Source: Papio anubis
Taxonomy: Eukaryota > Chordata > Mammalia > Primates > Cercopithecidae
Direction: 5' to 3'
DNA length: 64,000 nucleotides
Assembly: GCF_008728515.1 (NCBI RefSeq)
Contig: NC_044981.1
Coordinates: forward strand, 96,008,426-96,072,425
Shown here piece after piece: positions 1 to 13,090 of this stretch; positions within the stretch are counted from its first letter, which is position 1, and each line of letters starts with the position of its first letter. The notes beneath the pieces are model-generated. The model saw only the letters and a list, made by a program, of their open reading frames with translations. It did no database searches and was not told the DNA's origin. The position numbers and the translations under genes were made by a program.

Positions 1-3000
1 CATCTGTGGTAATATGACTGATAAATATGAATGTGAGGAAATTTCCTTTTCCTGAAGTCCATGAAGAATCAACTTTAACATTAAAAGGGAACTATTTGTT
101 CTCCTCCATAACAACTTAGTTTTTGAGATACTCTTTTTGCCTCTTCCCCATCAAACAGTGTTCAATTTGTTGTAGGTGAGTGAGCGAAAAACGTAATTCT
201 TAATAAGTAAGTCATCAGAAGTACATAGTTAACTTGGTATATCTAAGACAGGGAATAGTCTGCAGCTATCAAGTGTCACATAATATGAACTAGTATTTAA
301 TAATATGCAAAAATATTCCCTGGAAAAAGAACTTAACAAAACAATATAGAATCAACTTTCGTTTTTAAATATTTTACTAGAAAAATTATTAAAAGGGTAT
401 ATACTAAATAGCTCTATAATCTGCATTTTTAAACTTTTCTACAATGAGAATATTATCCTTTTAGAATAAGAAAAAAACTGTGGGGCATGGAAATACTAAA
501 AATAAAAGTAACTTTTCATTTGAATTGATTTTTAAAAGTGCTACAAAGCCACAGTTAGAAATGTAAAACTATGCAACAACATACCTTGAAAATGACCTTT
601 AGGATTCAAAATGGCTTAAAATAGATGATCTAAAATAATATTTATCATAAAGAGGAATGTCCTCTAATATTCTGGTGACTTCGATTATCCAAGAACAATA
701 GGTAGTAAATATGTCTATGTAATGTATTCAACCAAGGTTAAAATCAATGATGAATCCAAGCACAATTAATTTCCTTTAGAAAACTATTTATGAGTTTAAT
801 GGCACAAAGCTCTGAAAAATAAGATTACATATATTTCTAGCACTGATCTATAGAGTACATTTTATATAAAATTATGTCAAAAATTTTACAAATAAAATTA
901 ATATTTAATGTGTAAAATATAAATTCAAGAGAAACTAGGAAGTTACAGAAAATACAGCTCTCTACAATTCCTATAATTAACCAGCTCAAAACTTGTATTT
1001 TAGGTTTACAGCAAACTTGCGGTTCTATTGCAGTGTTTGTGAGACAGGAACTTTTTTGACAAAAATTGCCTGGAAAATTGACCAGAATAACTGCCCCAAA
1101 CAATAGAAAACTTGCTTCAGATCAAGAACTACTTGAAAGTAAAAAAAATTGCCCCAAACTATCAAGCTCTCAGGATTCCAGGATCTCTATATTTGCTTAT
1201 TCATGTGACATCACAAGTGAAATTTGAACTTTTAGACATTTAATAAAATAACATTAAAAATTTCTAAGGTGTATGACGAGAAAAAATAGACAATATCAGA
1301 AAATATTACAGATACCAATGGATATGGAGAATGCCCTTATGTTTTTGTGGATGCCTTAGGAGAAGAAATCTGATGTGTCTGAATTATGAAGTTCCTGCTC
1401 TGTTAATAAAGTTTAATTTTTAGAGGAACTGATTGTTTAAAGAGTGAATTATGTCTGCCAAGATAATATAGTTTTCCTGGAACTATCTTAGAATTTCTAG
1501 CTATATACCAACATTTGTGAAAAATACAAGCTGTATCATAAGACTCATGAAATGCATTTACCCCAGCATCCTTAAAAACCATTCCTGTATAAGATTCTCA
1601 CTAACCAAGATCTATATCTCCTTACAGTTGCATACTTTTTAAGAATATAGTTTATGGAACCTTTTCATCTGCTTCTGTGGCACTGAATACCTAGCAATAT
1701 ATACTTCATCATTCTTTTATAAAACATTAAACGCGTAACAAACAAAAGCAAACAAAGTGCCAGCATGACACAGGTAAAATCTATACGGTCCTACTAATAC
1801 TGGTGACCACTCAAGTGTGTAGAAATGTCAGTGGATGTCAAAGTCACTCCAGAATTGTAATTTCCCGAATCAAAGTACCCTTTCCTCTAATGGTCACCTT
1901 GGGGCAGGGTTTCTTCACCTTACAGGAATGAATCACTACAACAGACTGTGAGGAATTTTACATATTTATGCTCATTTGCTCCCCTAATTCCAACTCTAGT
2001 GGGAGGGAAGTACCATTACTTATCAGATTTTCACTGGCTCATAATACAAATAAATCAAATAGCCCTTAGACTATTTCCTCATGCTTGCATAAATCCAGAT
2101 ATACTATATCAAAATCTTCCTCAAGGTAGTTCAATTCACTCAATTCATATGACAGAAATATTTCTGACCCCAGTTTTTTAATACAAACGACATAAAAAAA
2201 GGGTTTTCAAAAATTATAATAAAATGAAATGTTTTAAAAAATGCAAATCCATTTTAACAGTAAAATGTAAATATTTTACAATGTAAACATTACATACGTA
2301 ACATAGTGTATGTAAATGTTACATTACACTAATATATCATTTAGCATTGATGCTAGTTATAGAAAATAAAATAAAATGTCTATCATAAATTTATTTCAAG
2401 TCTTTGGAAAAAATACAATTATACTACTTCCTATCTCACACCTAAACCTTATTCTATAGGAGTTCCTTACCTAGGGTTCTTGAATTTCTGACAAATAGGG
2501 TCATAAATAAGGAAAGAGACCCCAGACCCCTACCAAAAGCTTACAAAAGTAGCCAGAGGCAGTGCTATGTTTCTGGCTTCCCAGTGTGTGAATATAAATG
2601 CATTTTCCCATAGACACGTTATCATGCAGGTCCATAACTGTACATCCAATTAAAAAAAAAAAAAAAACTCTAAAAGACAAGTTATTTCTTACGCTTGATA
2701 TAAACCCCAAAAAGTTTCGCTGTAAAAACATTAATGTGTTTGATTATAGGGAGCTGCCCAAGACCCCATTGTAAACATTTTTCCATTTACTGCTAACGTC
2801 AAGTTGCAGGGTTTCAGTTTACCTGGTCATTTATGTGGTCATACACTATCATGGAAAGCAAGGGCACCTATAATTTAACAGTAAGGACCTTAGCAAGTGT
2901 GCTAAAGTCCCCAATACTAAACATTTGACCATGAGGAAATATGCCGTATTACTAACTCCCTAAAAGAGAAGGAAACACAGACTACCCTTGTACTTTATAC

Positions 3001-4570
3001 AGATCTATAGATTCCTAAATATCAGACCCATGTTTTTAAAAAACGTCCATACAATTTACCATAGCATCTATTGGAGAGATGTTTTTGAGAATTTCTTTCA
3101 TTATATTACTGTTGTTCTTTTTATAAGAGTCCCTGGGAAAAGTTTCTGCCTCATACCCTTAAGAACAGCTGTGCTTTTCCAGATCAAATGGTCACTGTGA
3201 TTTATAAACCTGTTTAGTTTTCCTAGACTTTATTACCTGCATTATTGCATCAGTATTGTTCTCAGTTTCTCTTTTTAATCCAACTCATATTTTCCTTCTC
3301 CTTTCTTACCAACCTAAAGTTTACATTATCTTGCTGGTTCGTGTTTATTTTTTTAAACACCTCCATGTAAAAGAGATTAAATCATTTATGAAACAGCAGG
3401 GCAAAGCTAATGAGGTTCAGAAAATCCTAATCTCTAAGTACAGCACATTTAAACAGATAAACTAGAAATTATATATGGAAACCCAAATAAAGTGGCATTA
3501 TATTTCCAACTTATTCTAGAAATGTTTCCAGAATCCTTTTGAAGTAGTTTGTCCATCTAATTCAGGTTGTTAATACCTTCAGCCATCTTTTCATACTCAA
3601 CATGTTTAAAACCAAACTCACTATTATAAGAAGTTACTTTGTCATCCTATGTGCTCAGATTGAAAACGGCCTGCTAGGAAAGTTATTTTGGTATATGACA
3701 TTTGTTTATCCTCCAACCTTTTAGAATGATGTCCAGAACATTAAATGGGCTAAATTCTATCTTCATGAGCCAATCAAAATTTATGCTCCCAAAAACCACT
3801 GTATATATTTTGATCAAATTGTAAGAACTCTGCAGCAGAAAGTTCAATACTGTACATAAGAAATCCTTAATAAAAAAGTTGTTTCTTTCATAATCCGGAT
3901 CTCTGGTTTAAAATTAAATGGAACAGTCTCAAATGTAGAAAACTGTGAGTGTAAGTACGGAAAAAAAAGAAAGTAAATGATCTGAAAAACCCAAAATAAG
4001 AAATATAATTATTAAACTATTTTCCTTCTGTATAGTATAATTCTGTGCAGAGATAATTCTGAAGTGAATAGGCCCCTTTCAGAGCACAGACATGAAGGGA
4101 TTTCTAAAGTTAGGAGCTGGGCCAAATTATATGGTTCTAACCTGATTCTTTAAGCACCACACTCTTACCAATCAAAAACTTTGAAGATCATAGCTTATTC
4201 AAATTTCACATTAATATACATCAAAATCCTAAGTAACGTGAACAAAATAAAGTTAATGATGTTTATATTTCACGGAAATTGAAATTAGAGAAAGAAAAGG
4301 TTAAAAATTCTAATTAAAATTTTAAATTTGACCAAGATCATTGGCAAGTAGTTTATTGCTAAAATATTCAACAGCAAAAAAAAAAAAAAAAAAAGCTTAT
4401 TTTTGACAACAGAATGGCTATCAGCTATACTAAAATATCACCATTAAATTTAAAGTGATATTTATACTTCAGTATCTAATGATAAAAACTAAAGCGACAT
4501 GATAAAGAGGAAGGTTGTATTAATGTCATCAGTAAAGGGCATGAAAAAATGGACAAATCAAAGAGGTGCC
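1..4570. other. Unique intronic DNA, no recognisable element
   Basis: AT-rich intron of ASCC3. Small ORFs occur on both strands but show no family resemblance, no splice-compatible coding signal and no repeat consensus I recognise. There are short homopolymer runs, for example a poly-A of 15 near 2652 and one of 18 near 4377. Confidence 0.6.
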
Positions 4571-4742
4571 CTTTTTTTAAAAAAACAGTCTTGCTATTAA
4601 TATGCTGCCTAAGCTGGAGTGCAGTGGCTAATCACAGATACAATTATAGTGCACTATAGCCTGAAACTACCGGGCTTAAGTGATCCTCCTGCCTTAGTCA
4701 CTCGAGTAGTTGGTACTACAGGCTCTTGCCACTGCATCCTGC
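4571..4742 (-). repeat. Old Alu left-arm fragment (AluJ/FLAM type)
   Basis: The plus strand reads as a diverged Alu reverse complement: CTGGAGTGCAGTGGC, a degraded ACTGCAACCT region, GATCCTCCTGCCTTAG and TACAGGC. Only the left-monomer part is present and it is strongly mutated, as in an early-primate monomer or AluJ. Confidence 0.75.
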
Positions 4743-5404
4743 AAAATGTCTTCTATCTAGAGGAGAAAATTAGAGTAGTGGCAGTGATCAAAGAATGTGC
4801 TGACATTTTGAAAAAAGCAATCTTACCTGTAATATGGAGGACACTATATGCTAAGAGACAATTGCTTTTGTTATATTAGTTGGGCAAAAGGAAACACTGC
4901 ATAAAGAACCAAAATCATTAGGCCTAAGGTAACAGGCTGAACATAAAATCAATTTGCTCTACTAATTTCAAAATATTTGATATTAATTACTAATAAGGTC
5001 ACTATATGACACTGCAATTTCTTAATGTTTTAGAGAAGACCTAAAGAGTTCATCATCAATTTTAAATCATGACTAAATTCAAATTCCTACTGTTTAACTA
5101 TTCAATAATTGTGCTGAAAATGCACAGCCTTTTTATATTTAATGTATTTTAGCAATTTGTTTTAAGAAAACAGATATTTTGCAGGCTAATACTAACAATG
5201 GATACAATTTTATTAAATATCAATTGCAACATAATAAAGCAAAAAAAGTTTAATTAGTCATAAAATATTCCAAGAAATTATAAGTGTTGACAAAAAGGTT
5301 TGGTTTAAAACAAATGTACTTGTACATAATCTGGTTTGGTCAAGACAAAATGCTTTAAAGTAAATGCCAGTGCAACATAAAACATTGAACTGGTGTTGAT
5401 TTCT

Positions 5405-6185
5405 TTTAATTTTTAACTTTGGTAGGTACACGGTAGGTATTTATGGGGTACATGAGATGTTTTGATACAAGCATGTAATGAATAAGAATCATATCACGAA
5501 GAATGGGATCCCCTCAACTGTTTATGTTACAAACAATCCAATTATACTTTTAGTCATTTTAAAATGTACAATTAAATTATTATTGACTATACTCACCCTG
5601 TTGTACTATCAAATAGTAGGTCTTACTCATTGTACCCTTCAACATCGCCACCTCCCCATACTCACCCTACTACCCTTACCACACTCTAGTAACTATTGTA
5701 CTACTCTTCTATTTCAATGATTTTCAATTCAATTGTTTTGAGTTTTAGATCAGTTGTTTTGATTTTTAGATCTGATATGGTTTGGCTGTGTCACCACCCA
5801 AATCTTATCTTGAATTGTAGCTTTCATAATCTCCATGTATTGTGTGAGGGACCCAGTGCGAGGTAACTGAATCATGGAAGTGGATTTTTCCCATGCTGTT
5901 CTCATAATAGTGAATAAGTATCACAAGATTTGACAGTTTTATAAAGGGCGGTTCCTCTGCACATGCTCTCTCTAAGATGTGTCTTTTCTCCTCTCTCACC
6001 TTCCACCATGATTGTGAGGCCTCCACAGTCATGTGGAACTGTGAGTCCATTAAACCTCTTTTTCTTTATAAATTACCCAGTCTCGGGTATTTCTTCATAG
6101 CAGTATGAAAACAGACTAATACAAGATCCCACAAATAAATGAGAATATGTGATATTTGCCTTTCTGTACCTGGGTTTCTCAAAAC
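5405..6185 (-). mobile_element. Old L1 3' end, split by a MaLR LTR
   Basis: Reading the minus strand, 5772-5405 matches the 3' UTR of L1PB/L1MA-type elements, including the terminal CTCATGTACCCCATAAATA-like stretch. The piece 6124-6185 (minus) continues upstream into a sequence resembling CATATTCTCATTTATTTGTG. The interruption at 5773-6123 is an LTR with its own target duplication, so the L1 is the older element. Confidence 0.75.
5773..6123 (+). mobile_element. Solo LTR of the MaLR group (MST/THE1 type)
   Basis: The element begins TGATATGGTTTGGCTGTGTC and ends ACAGACTAATACA, the typical MST/THE1 termini. AATTAAACC-like and TTTATAAATTACCCAG signals lie near the end. It is flanked by a perfect 5-bp target duplication AGATC (5768-5772 and 6124-6128), as expected for ERVL-MaLR integration. 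No internal region or second LTR is present. Confidence 0.88.
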
Positions 6186-6412
6186 TCTCAAAAGTAGAAT
6201 TAACTCTTTCTCACTGGAACATTCTTTTCCTAATTCAGTAAAAATATTCTGGAACAGCATTTCTCAAAGCAAGTTCTATTAATAATTGTTCTATGAAAGA
6301 ATGGATCTGTATTCAAGTAAGTTTGGAAAATGCTAAGTTTACAATGTTAGATAAATTAACTTTCCTGCAAAGCATCATAATCTCTATTATATATATTTTC
6401 CCCCCAATGTGC

Positions 6413-6560
6413 TTTCTTTTTTTGAGATGAAGTATTGCTCTATAAACCCAGGCTGTAGTGCAGTGGCACCATCACGCTCACTGCAACCTCAACCTCTAGG
6501 GCTCAAGTGATCCTCCCACCTCAGCCTCCTAAGCAGTTACACCCCCAACTAATTTTGTTT
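6413..6560 (-). repeat. Diverged Alu left-arm fragment
   Basis: The plus strand carries TTTTTTTGAGATGAAGT, GCAGTGGCACCATC, CACTGCAACCTC and CTCCCACCTCAGCCTCCT, and then loses similarity near CAACTAATTTTG. Left monomer only, AluJ/FLAM-like. Confidence 0.75.
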
Positions 6561-6679
6561 ATTGTCTTTATTATATTAACATGAACTATGAATCACTCTT
6601 AGAGATCATACTACATGACCATCTGACTATAGAATTCTTTCATTCATTCAGCAGCTCCCCAAAATACTGTTCTGCTACA

Positions 6680-6702
6680 CACATACACACACACACTGGG
6701 CC
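6680..6702. repeat. Short (CA)n microsatellite
   Basis: ACACACATACACACACACAC, an imperfect dinucleotide run. Confidence 0.8.
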
Positions 6703-7154
6703 AACCTGTTTTAGAGTATAATAAAAGTTCAAATTTCAAATATTTCTATTATTTTCATTTTCGCTCACGAAGTAAGAATACAGACAAAACAAAGACCTCC
6801 TGGAATCATAAAATTAAATAAGCTTTTGGTTTTACCAAAAAGCTAACTATCGGACAAACTATATGTGTCAAGATACTTTACATGGTATATTTCACAATAT
6901 TAAAATTCAAATTTACTTTGAAAAAAGTAAACCTTTTAAAAATTATGCATCTACATGGAAAAATATCAAAATAATATGTATTTACATTAGCAGATATCAT
7001 TAGGAGATTTTTAAGATTCATATATGTAAAAATCTTATTTTTGGAATACAATACAAAAGTAATTTATCCAGAATTTTTCTATTAGGTCTGGAACATCTAG
7101 TATTCAAAAAACCAGTAGTGATTTAAAAATTGGTTTGAGTGAATGTTTCTTTTC

Positions 7155-7470
7155 TTTTTTTAATTTTCTTTTTTTTTGTTTGTTTTTTGAGACAGAGTCT
7201 CACTCTGTCGCCCAGGCTGGAGTGCAGTGGCGCCATCTCAGCTCACTGCAAGCTCCACCTTCCAGGTTCACACCATTCTCCTGCCTCAGCTTCCAAGTAG
7301 TTGGGACTACACGCGCCCACCATCACGCCCGGCTAATTTTTTGTATTTTTAGTAGAGACGGCGTTTCACCATTGTTAGCCAGGATGGTTTTGATCTCCTG
7401 ACCTCATGATTCGCCCGCCTTGACCTCCCAAAGTGCTGGGATTACAGGCATGAGCCACCGTGCCTGGCCA
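7155..7470 (-). mobile_element. Full-length Alu (AluS/Y)
   Basis: Complete two-arm Alu in reverse orientation with a 5' poly-T and ending at GCCTGGCC. It is flanked by an 18-bp target duplication with two mismatches: GAGTGAATGTTTCTTTTC at 7137-7154 and GAGTGAGTGTTTATTTTC at 7471-7488. Confidence 0.93.
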
Positions 7471-7959
7471 GAGTGAGTGTTTATTTTCAATTAGCCAAAA
7501 TTTTGTTATGACAAATGGTATTTCCAAATAATTAAAAAAAAACTTCTTTGTACCACAAGTTAAAAATACAGGCAGAATACTTTTGTGCTTCTGAACTTTC
7601 TAGTACTTTTACACTTCTGTTTATAAATTTTCTTCCTTAGAGGTAGCATGTATGTTTCTCTATTTTCAACTTTTAATTTAATTTAAGTAATTCAGTAAAA
7701 GTTTGGAAGTTCCAGACTTATGAGAAAAAATAAACTTTCTTAGTAATCTTTGAGATACATCTTAATCACTATTCTGTCATTATTTTGTCTGTTGTTCATT
7801 AGCATTAGAATAATAAAACTGTAACTTTCACTCAATAAAGCCAACTGAGCTTATGTAAACTCCCTTCTCTCAGTTCAAAAGTATAAAAAGACGAGAAAAT
7901 ATTTAAAATAGTAACATTACACATGTATATACACTAAGGGAATCGAATGATAAAAATAT

Positions 7960-8960
7960 CTGATTCTAAGGCTGGGCTTCTCTCAAAGTTTTGGGGCCAA
8001 ACTGCTGTAATTTGCAGATTATATCACTGCCTACACAGAAAGTCAAAGAGAATTTACAGATAATCTATGACTATTAGAGTAAGAATACTTAGCAGCGTCG
8101 TGGGATATAATATGAACAAAACCAAGTGTTCTTATCCTCCAACAACAGCCATTACAAAATATTTTTTTTTTAATTAAATAGTGGCAAATAATACAAGATA
8201 TCTAGAAATAAATCTTTTAAAATGTACAAGATCCATGAGGAAATACATTTTTGAAAAGCTTTAAAAAAGACTTAAAAAGTGGAAAATATGCAATACTCAT
8301 AGGTGGAGAGACATAGTAAAGGTGTCAACTTTGTTCAAAGTATTGCAGAAACATAATTCTAATAAAAACCCAAATAGATCTTTCAATGTAATGAAAGAGT
8401 CCAATTTCAAAATTAAAATGTTCAGTAAGTAGCTAAGGCTATTCTAATACGAGAATAAATGAGGAGGCTGAATTTGCTTTATAATCAAGACTTATTCTAA
8501 AATGATAGTAATTAAAACAGTGTAGTCCTCAAGGAGGGCCAGATACAGATACACACACATACACAAACACACACACACACCACCACCACCACCACCAACA
8601 ACAACAACAAATACAGCTCAGTAATAGCCACAATGCAACAGCAGAATTGAGAATATGGCAAAGATAATATTGTACTTCACTAGAAAAGGCTAGAGAGATG
8701 ACAACAAAAGGGCTTTCTTTAGGTGAAGAAATAAAATAATAACCCTGCTCCTACCAAAATAACAATAAAAATCCAGAGAGACTTAAGACTTATATCTACA
8801 AAATAAAACTTCATTCAGAATAAAATCATTCAGAAGAAAAATGTAGAACTTCATACACTTGGGATAAACTGGAATTTTCAAAAAATCACAATGAACAAAA
8901 AAGGCACAAATGACAGAGGAAGTTTATAAATTTGACTATCTTATAATTTTAAGTCTATAT
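7960..8960 (+). mobile_element. Degenerate L1M ORF2 (3' part)
   Basis: Heavily mutated match to the last third of L1 ORF2: AATACTCATAGGTGGAGAG, an AGTAATTAAAACAGTGTAG-like stretch and AACTTCATACACTTGGGATA. No long open frame. A compound microsatellite (8548-8611) lies inside it. Confidence 0.65.
8548..8611. repeat. Compound microsatellite (CA)n(CAC)n(CAA)n
   Basis: The run changes unit twice: CACACACACACAC, then CACCACCACCACCACC, then AACAACAACAACAA. Such compound runs arise by stepwise mutation inside a purer repeat. Confidence 0.9.
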
Positions 8961-9570
8961 GGCTGAACAAGATAAAGTAGAACTATTTCATCTCATTCTT
9001 GCTTATTACACCTAATAACCCTAAACAAAATGCATGAAACAGACATCGGAAGACTCTGAAAAGTGAAAAGAAGTAGGACTTGATAGGGACATCAGTACTC
9101 AAGGAAAGAGCTGGCAGGGAGTTCCTGGAGTTTCTTTCTGCATATTCCAGAATGGTGAAGAAGCCCACAACTCAGAATTTCAGTGGGTGCAGAACTAACT
9201 CCCCAAACAAACAAACAAAACTTCTCTTTCTATACAAAGGACTGAGAGGAAGCACCAAAGAGAAACTGAATCTTTTTGACAACACCAGCCAAACACCACA
9301 GAACGAAAGTGCTCCTCTCCCAACTCACCGTGTGTGAAGACTGGCACTGATGGGTGGGAACATGTGTAAACAGAGTATCGGCTACCATCCCACCCAGGAG
9401 ATTTAAATAGGAAGGAAGTTCTCTGATATCATAATACTCAAAAAGTCAAAGATGCAACTGAAAATAACATGCTTACCAAGAGCCAGGAAAATACCAACTC
9501 AAATGAGAAGACACATGTAGCAGCTGCTAACTCTGAGATGACAAAGATGTTGGAATTATCTGACAAGACT

Positions 9571-11835
9571 GTTATTTTCATTTTACTTTAAGTTCAGGGA
9601 TACATGTGTAGAATGTGCAGGTTTGTTACACAGGTATATGTGTGCCATGGTGGTTTGCTGCACCTATTGACCCATCCTCTAAGTTTCCTCCCCTCACTCC
9701 CCAAGCCCCAACAGGTCCTGGTGTGTGTTGTTCCCCTCCCTGTGTTCATGTGTTCTCATTGTTCAACTCTCACTTCTGAGTGCCAACATGCAGTGTTTGG
9801 TTTTCTGCTCCTGTGTAAGTCTGCTGAGGATGATGGTTTCCAGCTTCATCCATGTCCCTGCAAAGGACATGATCTCATTCCTTTTTATGACTGCATAGTA
9901 TTCCATGATGTATATATACCACATTTTCTTTATCCAGTCTACCATTGATAGGCATTTGGGTTGGTTTCATATCTTTGCTATTGTAAATAGTGCTGCAATA
10001 AAGATGTGTGTGTATGTGTCTTTATAGTACAGTGATTTCTATTCCTTTGGGTATATACCCAGTATTGAGATTGCTGAGTCAAATGGTATTTCTGGTTTTG
10101 GATCCCTGAGGATTCATCATACTGTCTTCCACAATGGCTGAACTAATTTACATTCCCACCAACAGTGTAAAAGCATTCCTATTTCTCCACAGCCTTGCTA
10201 GCATCTATTGTTTCTTATTTTTTAATAACTGCCATTCTGACTGGTGTGAGATGGTCTCTCACTGTGGTTTTGATTTGCATTTCTCTAATGATCAGTGATT
10301 TTGAGCTGTTTTTCATATGTTTGTCATCCACATAAATGTTTTCTTTTGAGAAGTGTCTGTTCATATCATTTGCCCACTTTTGGATGGGGTTGCTTTTTTC
10401 TTGTAAATATGTCTAAGTTCCTTGTAGATTCTGGATATTAGACCTTTGTCAGATGGGTAGATTGCAAAAATTTTTCTCCCATTCTGTAGGTTGCCTGTTT
10501 ACTCTGATAATAGTTTCTTCTGCTGTGCAGAAGCTCTTTAGTTTAATTAGATCCCATTTGTCAATTTTGGCTTTTGTTGCAATTGCTTTTGGCATTTTCG
10601 TCATGAAGTCTTTGCCCATGCCTATGTCCTGAATGGTATTGCCTAGGTTTTCTTCTAGGGTTTATATGGTTTGGGGTTTTAAATTTAAATCTTTAATTCA
10701 TCTTGAGTTAATTTTTGTATAAGGCATACAGAAGGGGTCCAGTTTGAGTTTTCTGCATATGGCTAGCCAGTTTTCCCAGTACCATTTATTAAATATTATT
10801 GGAGATCCTTTCCCTGTTGTTTGTTTTTGTCAGCTTTATCAGATGGTTGTACATGTGTGGTGTTACTTCTTGTAGTATAGTGTGAAGTCAGGTAGCGTGA
10901 TGCCTCCAGCTTTGTTCTTTTTGCTTAGTATTATCTTGGCTATACAGGGTCTTCTTTGATTCCATATGATACTTAAAGTAGTTATTTCTAATTCTGTGAA
11001 GAATGCCAATGGTAGACTGATGGGAATAGCATTGAATCTATAAATTACTTTGGGCAGGATGGCCATTTTCCCAATATTGATTCTTCCTATCCATGGGGAG
11101 GGAATGTTTTTCCCATTTGTTTGTGTCCTCTTTTATTTCACTGAGCAGTGGTTTGTAGTTCTCCTTGAAGAGGTCCTTCACATATCTTGTTAGCTGTATT
11201 CCTAGGTATTTTGTTTTCTTTGTAGAAAGTGTGAATGGGAGTTGATTCGTGACTCGGCTTTGTGCTTGTCTATTGTTGGTGTAAAGGAATATTTGTGATC
11301 TTTGCACACTGATTTTTGTATCCTGAGACTGCCAAAGTTGTTTATCAGTTTAAGGAGTTTTGGGGCTGAGCTGATGGCGTTTTCTAAATATAAAATCATG
11401 TTGTCTGCAAAAAGAGACAATTTGACTTCCTCTCTATTTGAATACTAATTTCTTTCCCTTGCCTGATTGCCCTGGCCAGAACTTCCAATACTATGTTGAA
11501 TAGGAGTGGTGAGAGAGGGCCTCCTTGTCTTGTACTGGTTTTCAAAGGGAATGCTTCCAGCTTTTGCCCATTCAATATGATATTCACTGTGGGATTGTCA
11601 TAAATAGTTTTTATTATTTTGAGATATGTTCCATTGATACCTAGTTTACTGAGAGTTTTTAACATAAAGGGATGTTGAATTTTAGCAAAAGCCTTTTCTG
11701 CATCTATTGAGATAATCATGTTGTTTATGGATTACATTTATTGATTTGCATATGTTGAATGAGCCATGAATCCCAAGGATGAAGCTGACTTGATCATGGT
11801 GGATAAGTTTTTTTTGATGTGCTGCTGGATTTGTT
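9571..11835 (-). mobile_element. 5'-truncated L1 inserted antisense in older L1M
   Basis: On the minus strand the element runs from within ORF2 reverse transcriptase (11835) to the 3' end (9571). It is flanked by a 12-bp target duplication TCTGACAAGACT (9559-9570 and 11836-11847). Recognisable ORF2 fragments, in several frames, include a reverse-transcriptase piece with RQGGPLSPLLFNIVLE (11396-11719) and the active-site region SLFADNMILYLEN (11202-11420). There the usual FADD reads FADN and the usual RQGC reads RQGG. The last C-terminal fragment ends near 9763. It is plainly inactive. Family L1PB or older L1PA. Confidence 0.88.
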
Positions 11836-12515
11836 TCTGACAAGACTTTTAAAGTAATTATAAAAATCCTTTAAGGAGCAACTTCAAACACCCTTGAAAC
11901 AAACGAAAAATTAGAAATGTCTCAGCAAGGAAATAGAAAATAGTTTTAAAAGCCTAATACAAAGTTCAGAACTGAAAAGTCTAATAACCTAAGTTAAAAA
12001 CTCATTGGAAGAAATCAACCACAGAATGTAGACAACAAAGTAAAAGAATCAGTGACATCAAACATAGATCAAAGAAATCACCTAGACAGAACAGCAGAGA
12101 GAGAACAGATTGGAAAACAAAACAAACAAAAAACCCGGATCTCGGTGTCCTGTGGGATAATAACAAAAGATCTATTCCTGTCAGCCGAATCCAAAAAGTA
12201 AAGGAAAAAACATGACAGGTTGAAGAAATAAAGGCTGGAAACTTCCCAAATTTGACAAAGGACATAAACCTGCAGATTCAAGAAAGTGCGCAAACATTCA
12301 ACAGGATGAACTTAAAGAAATTTACACCTAGGCAACTCATAATAAAACTGTTGGAAACTGAAGATAAAGAAAGAATGTTGAATCTTTAAAGAAGCCCAAA
12401 AGAAACAACATATTAACTATAAAAGAATAATAATTTGAATGGAGTGAATTTCTCTTCAGAAACCACCGAGGTCAGAAGAAAAGTGGCATACTTTTTAAGG
12501 CCTGAAAGAAAAGAA

Positions 12516-12806
12516 GGCCTGGCCTGGTAGCTGATGTCTATAATCCCAGCCCTTTAGGAGACCAAGGCAAGAGGATTACTTGAGACAGGAGTTTGGGAAT
12601 AGCCTGGGCAACACGGCAATACCTCGTTGCTACAAAAAACAACGTGGTGGCATGCGCCTATAATCTCTGCTATTCAGGAGGCTGAGAGGAGAGGACTGCT
12701 TGAGCTCAGAAGGCTGAGGCTGCAGTGAGCCATTACTGTGCTACTGTAGTCCAGGATTGGTGACAGAGTGAGACCTTGTCTCTAAAAAATAAAATTATAA
12801 AAAAAC
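12516..12806 (+). mobile_element. AluJ, full length but diverged
   Basis: Two-arm Alu in forward orientation with many differences from younger consensus sequences, ending GACCTTGTCTCTAAAAAATA. It interrupts the old L1M ORF1. It is antisense to the ASCC3 transcript. Confidence 0.88.
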
Positions 12807-13090
12807 AAAGAATAGAACTGACAACCCACGAATCTATTTCCAGCAAAAATGTCCTTCAGGAATGGAAGTGAAATAAAGATTCTCAGATTTTATGCAGAAA
12901 GGCAGCAACTGCCAGTAAGAATTGGAGTTTGGAGATTATTGGCCCAAGGATATAATCAAACATGCATGACTATGGCTGCACAAAAAGAGGAGAGAAAACT
13001 ACAGCTTCATTAGTGAAAGATGCCCAAAATTAGTGAAAGGTGCCCAGAGCTAGCATTCCGAGCTAGTAAAGTAGCTTGAAATCTAAAGCG

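Larger units (their letters stand above)
8990..12990 (+). mobile_element. Old L1M 5' UTR/ORF1 region, broken into three pieces
   Basis: Pieces 8990-9558, 11850-12515 and 12807-12990 align in order with the 5' UTR/ORF1 of an old L1M. Landmarks are AACCTGCAGATTCAAGAAAG, a CACCTAGGCAACTCATAATA-like stretch, and TTCCAGCAAAAATGTCCTTC near the ORF1 end. It is interrupted by a younger antisense L1 (9571-11835) and an AluJ (12516-12806). Coding capacity is lost. Confidence 0.65.

Noticed and set aside
9604..9948. 114-codon plus-strand frame
   Set aside because: It is the opposite strand of the L1 ORF2 end and 3' UTR.
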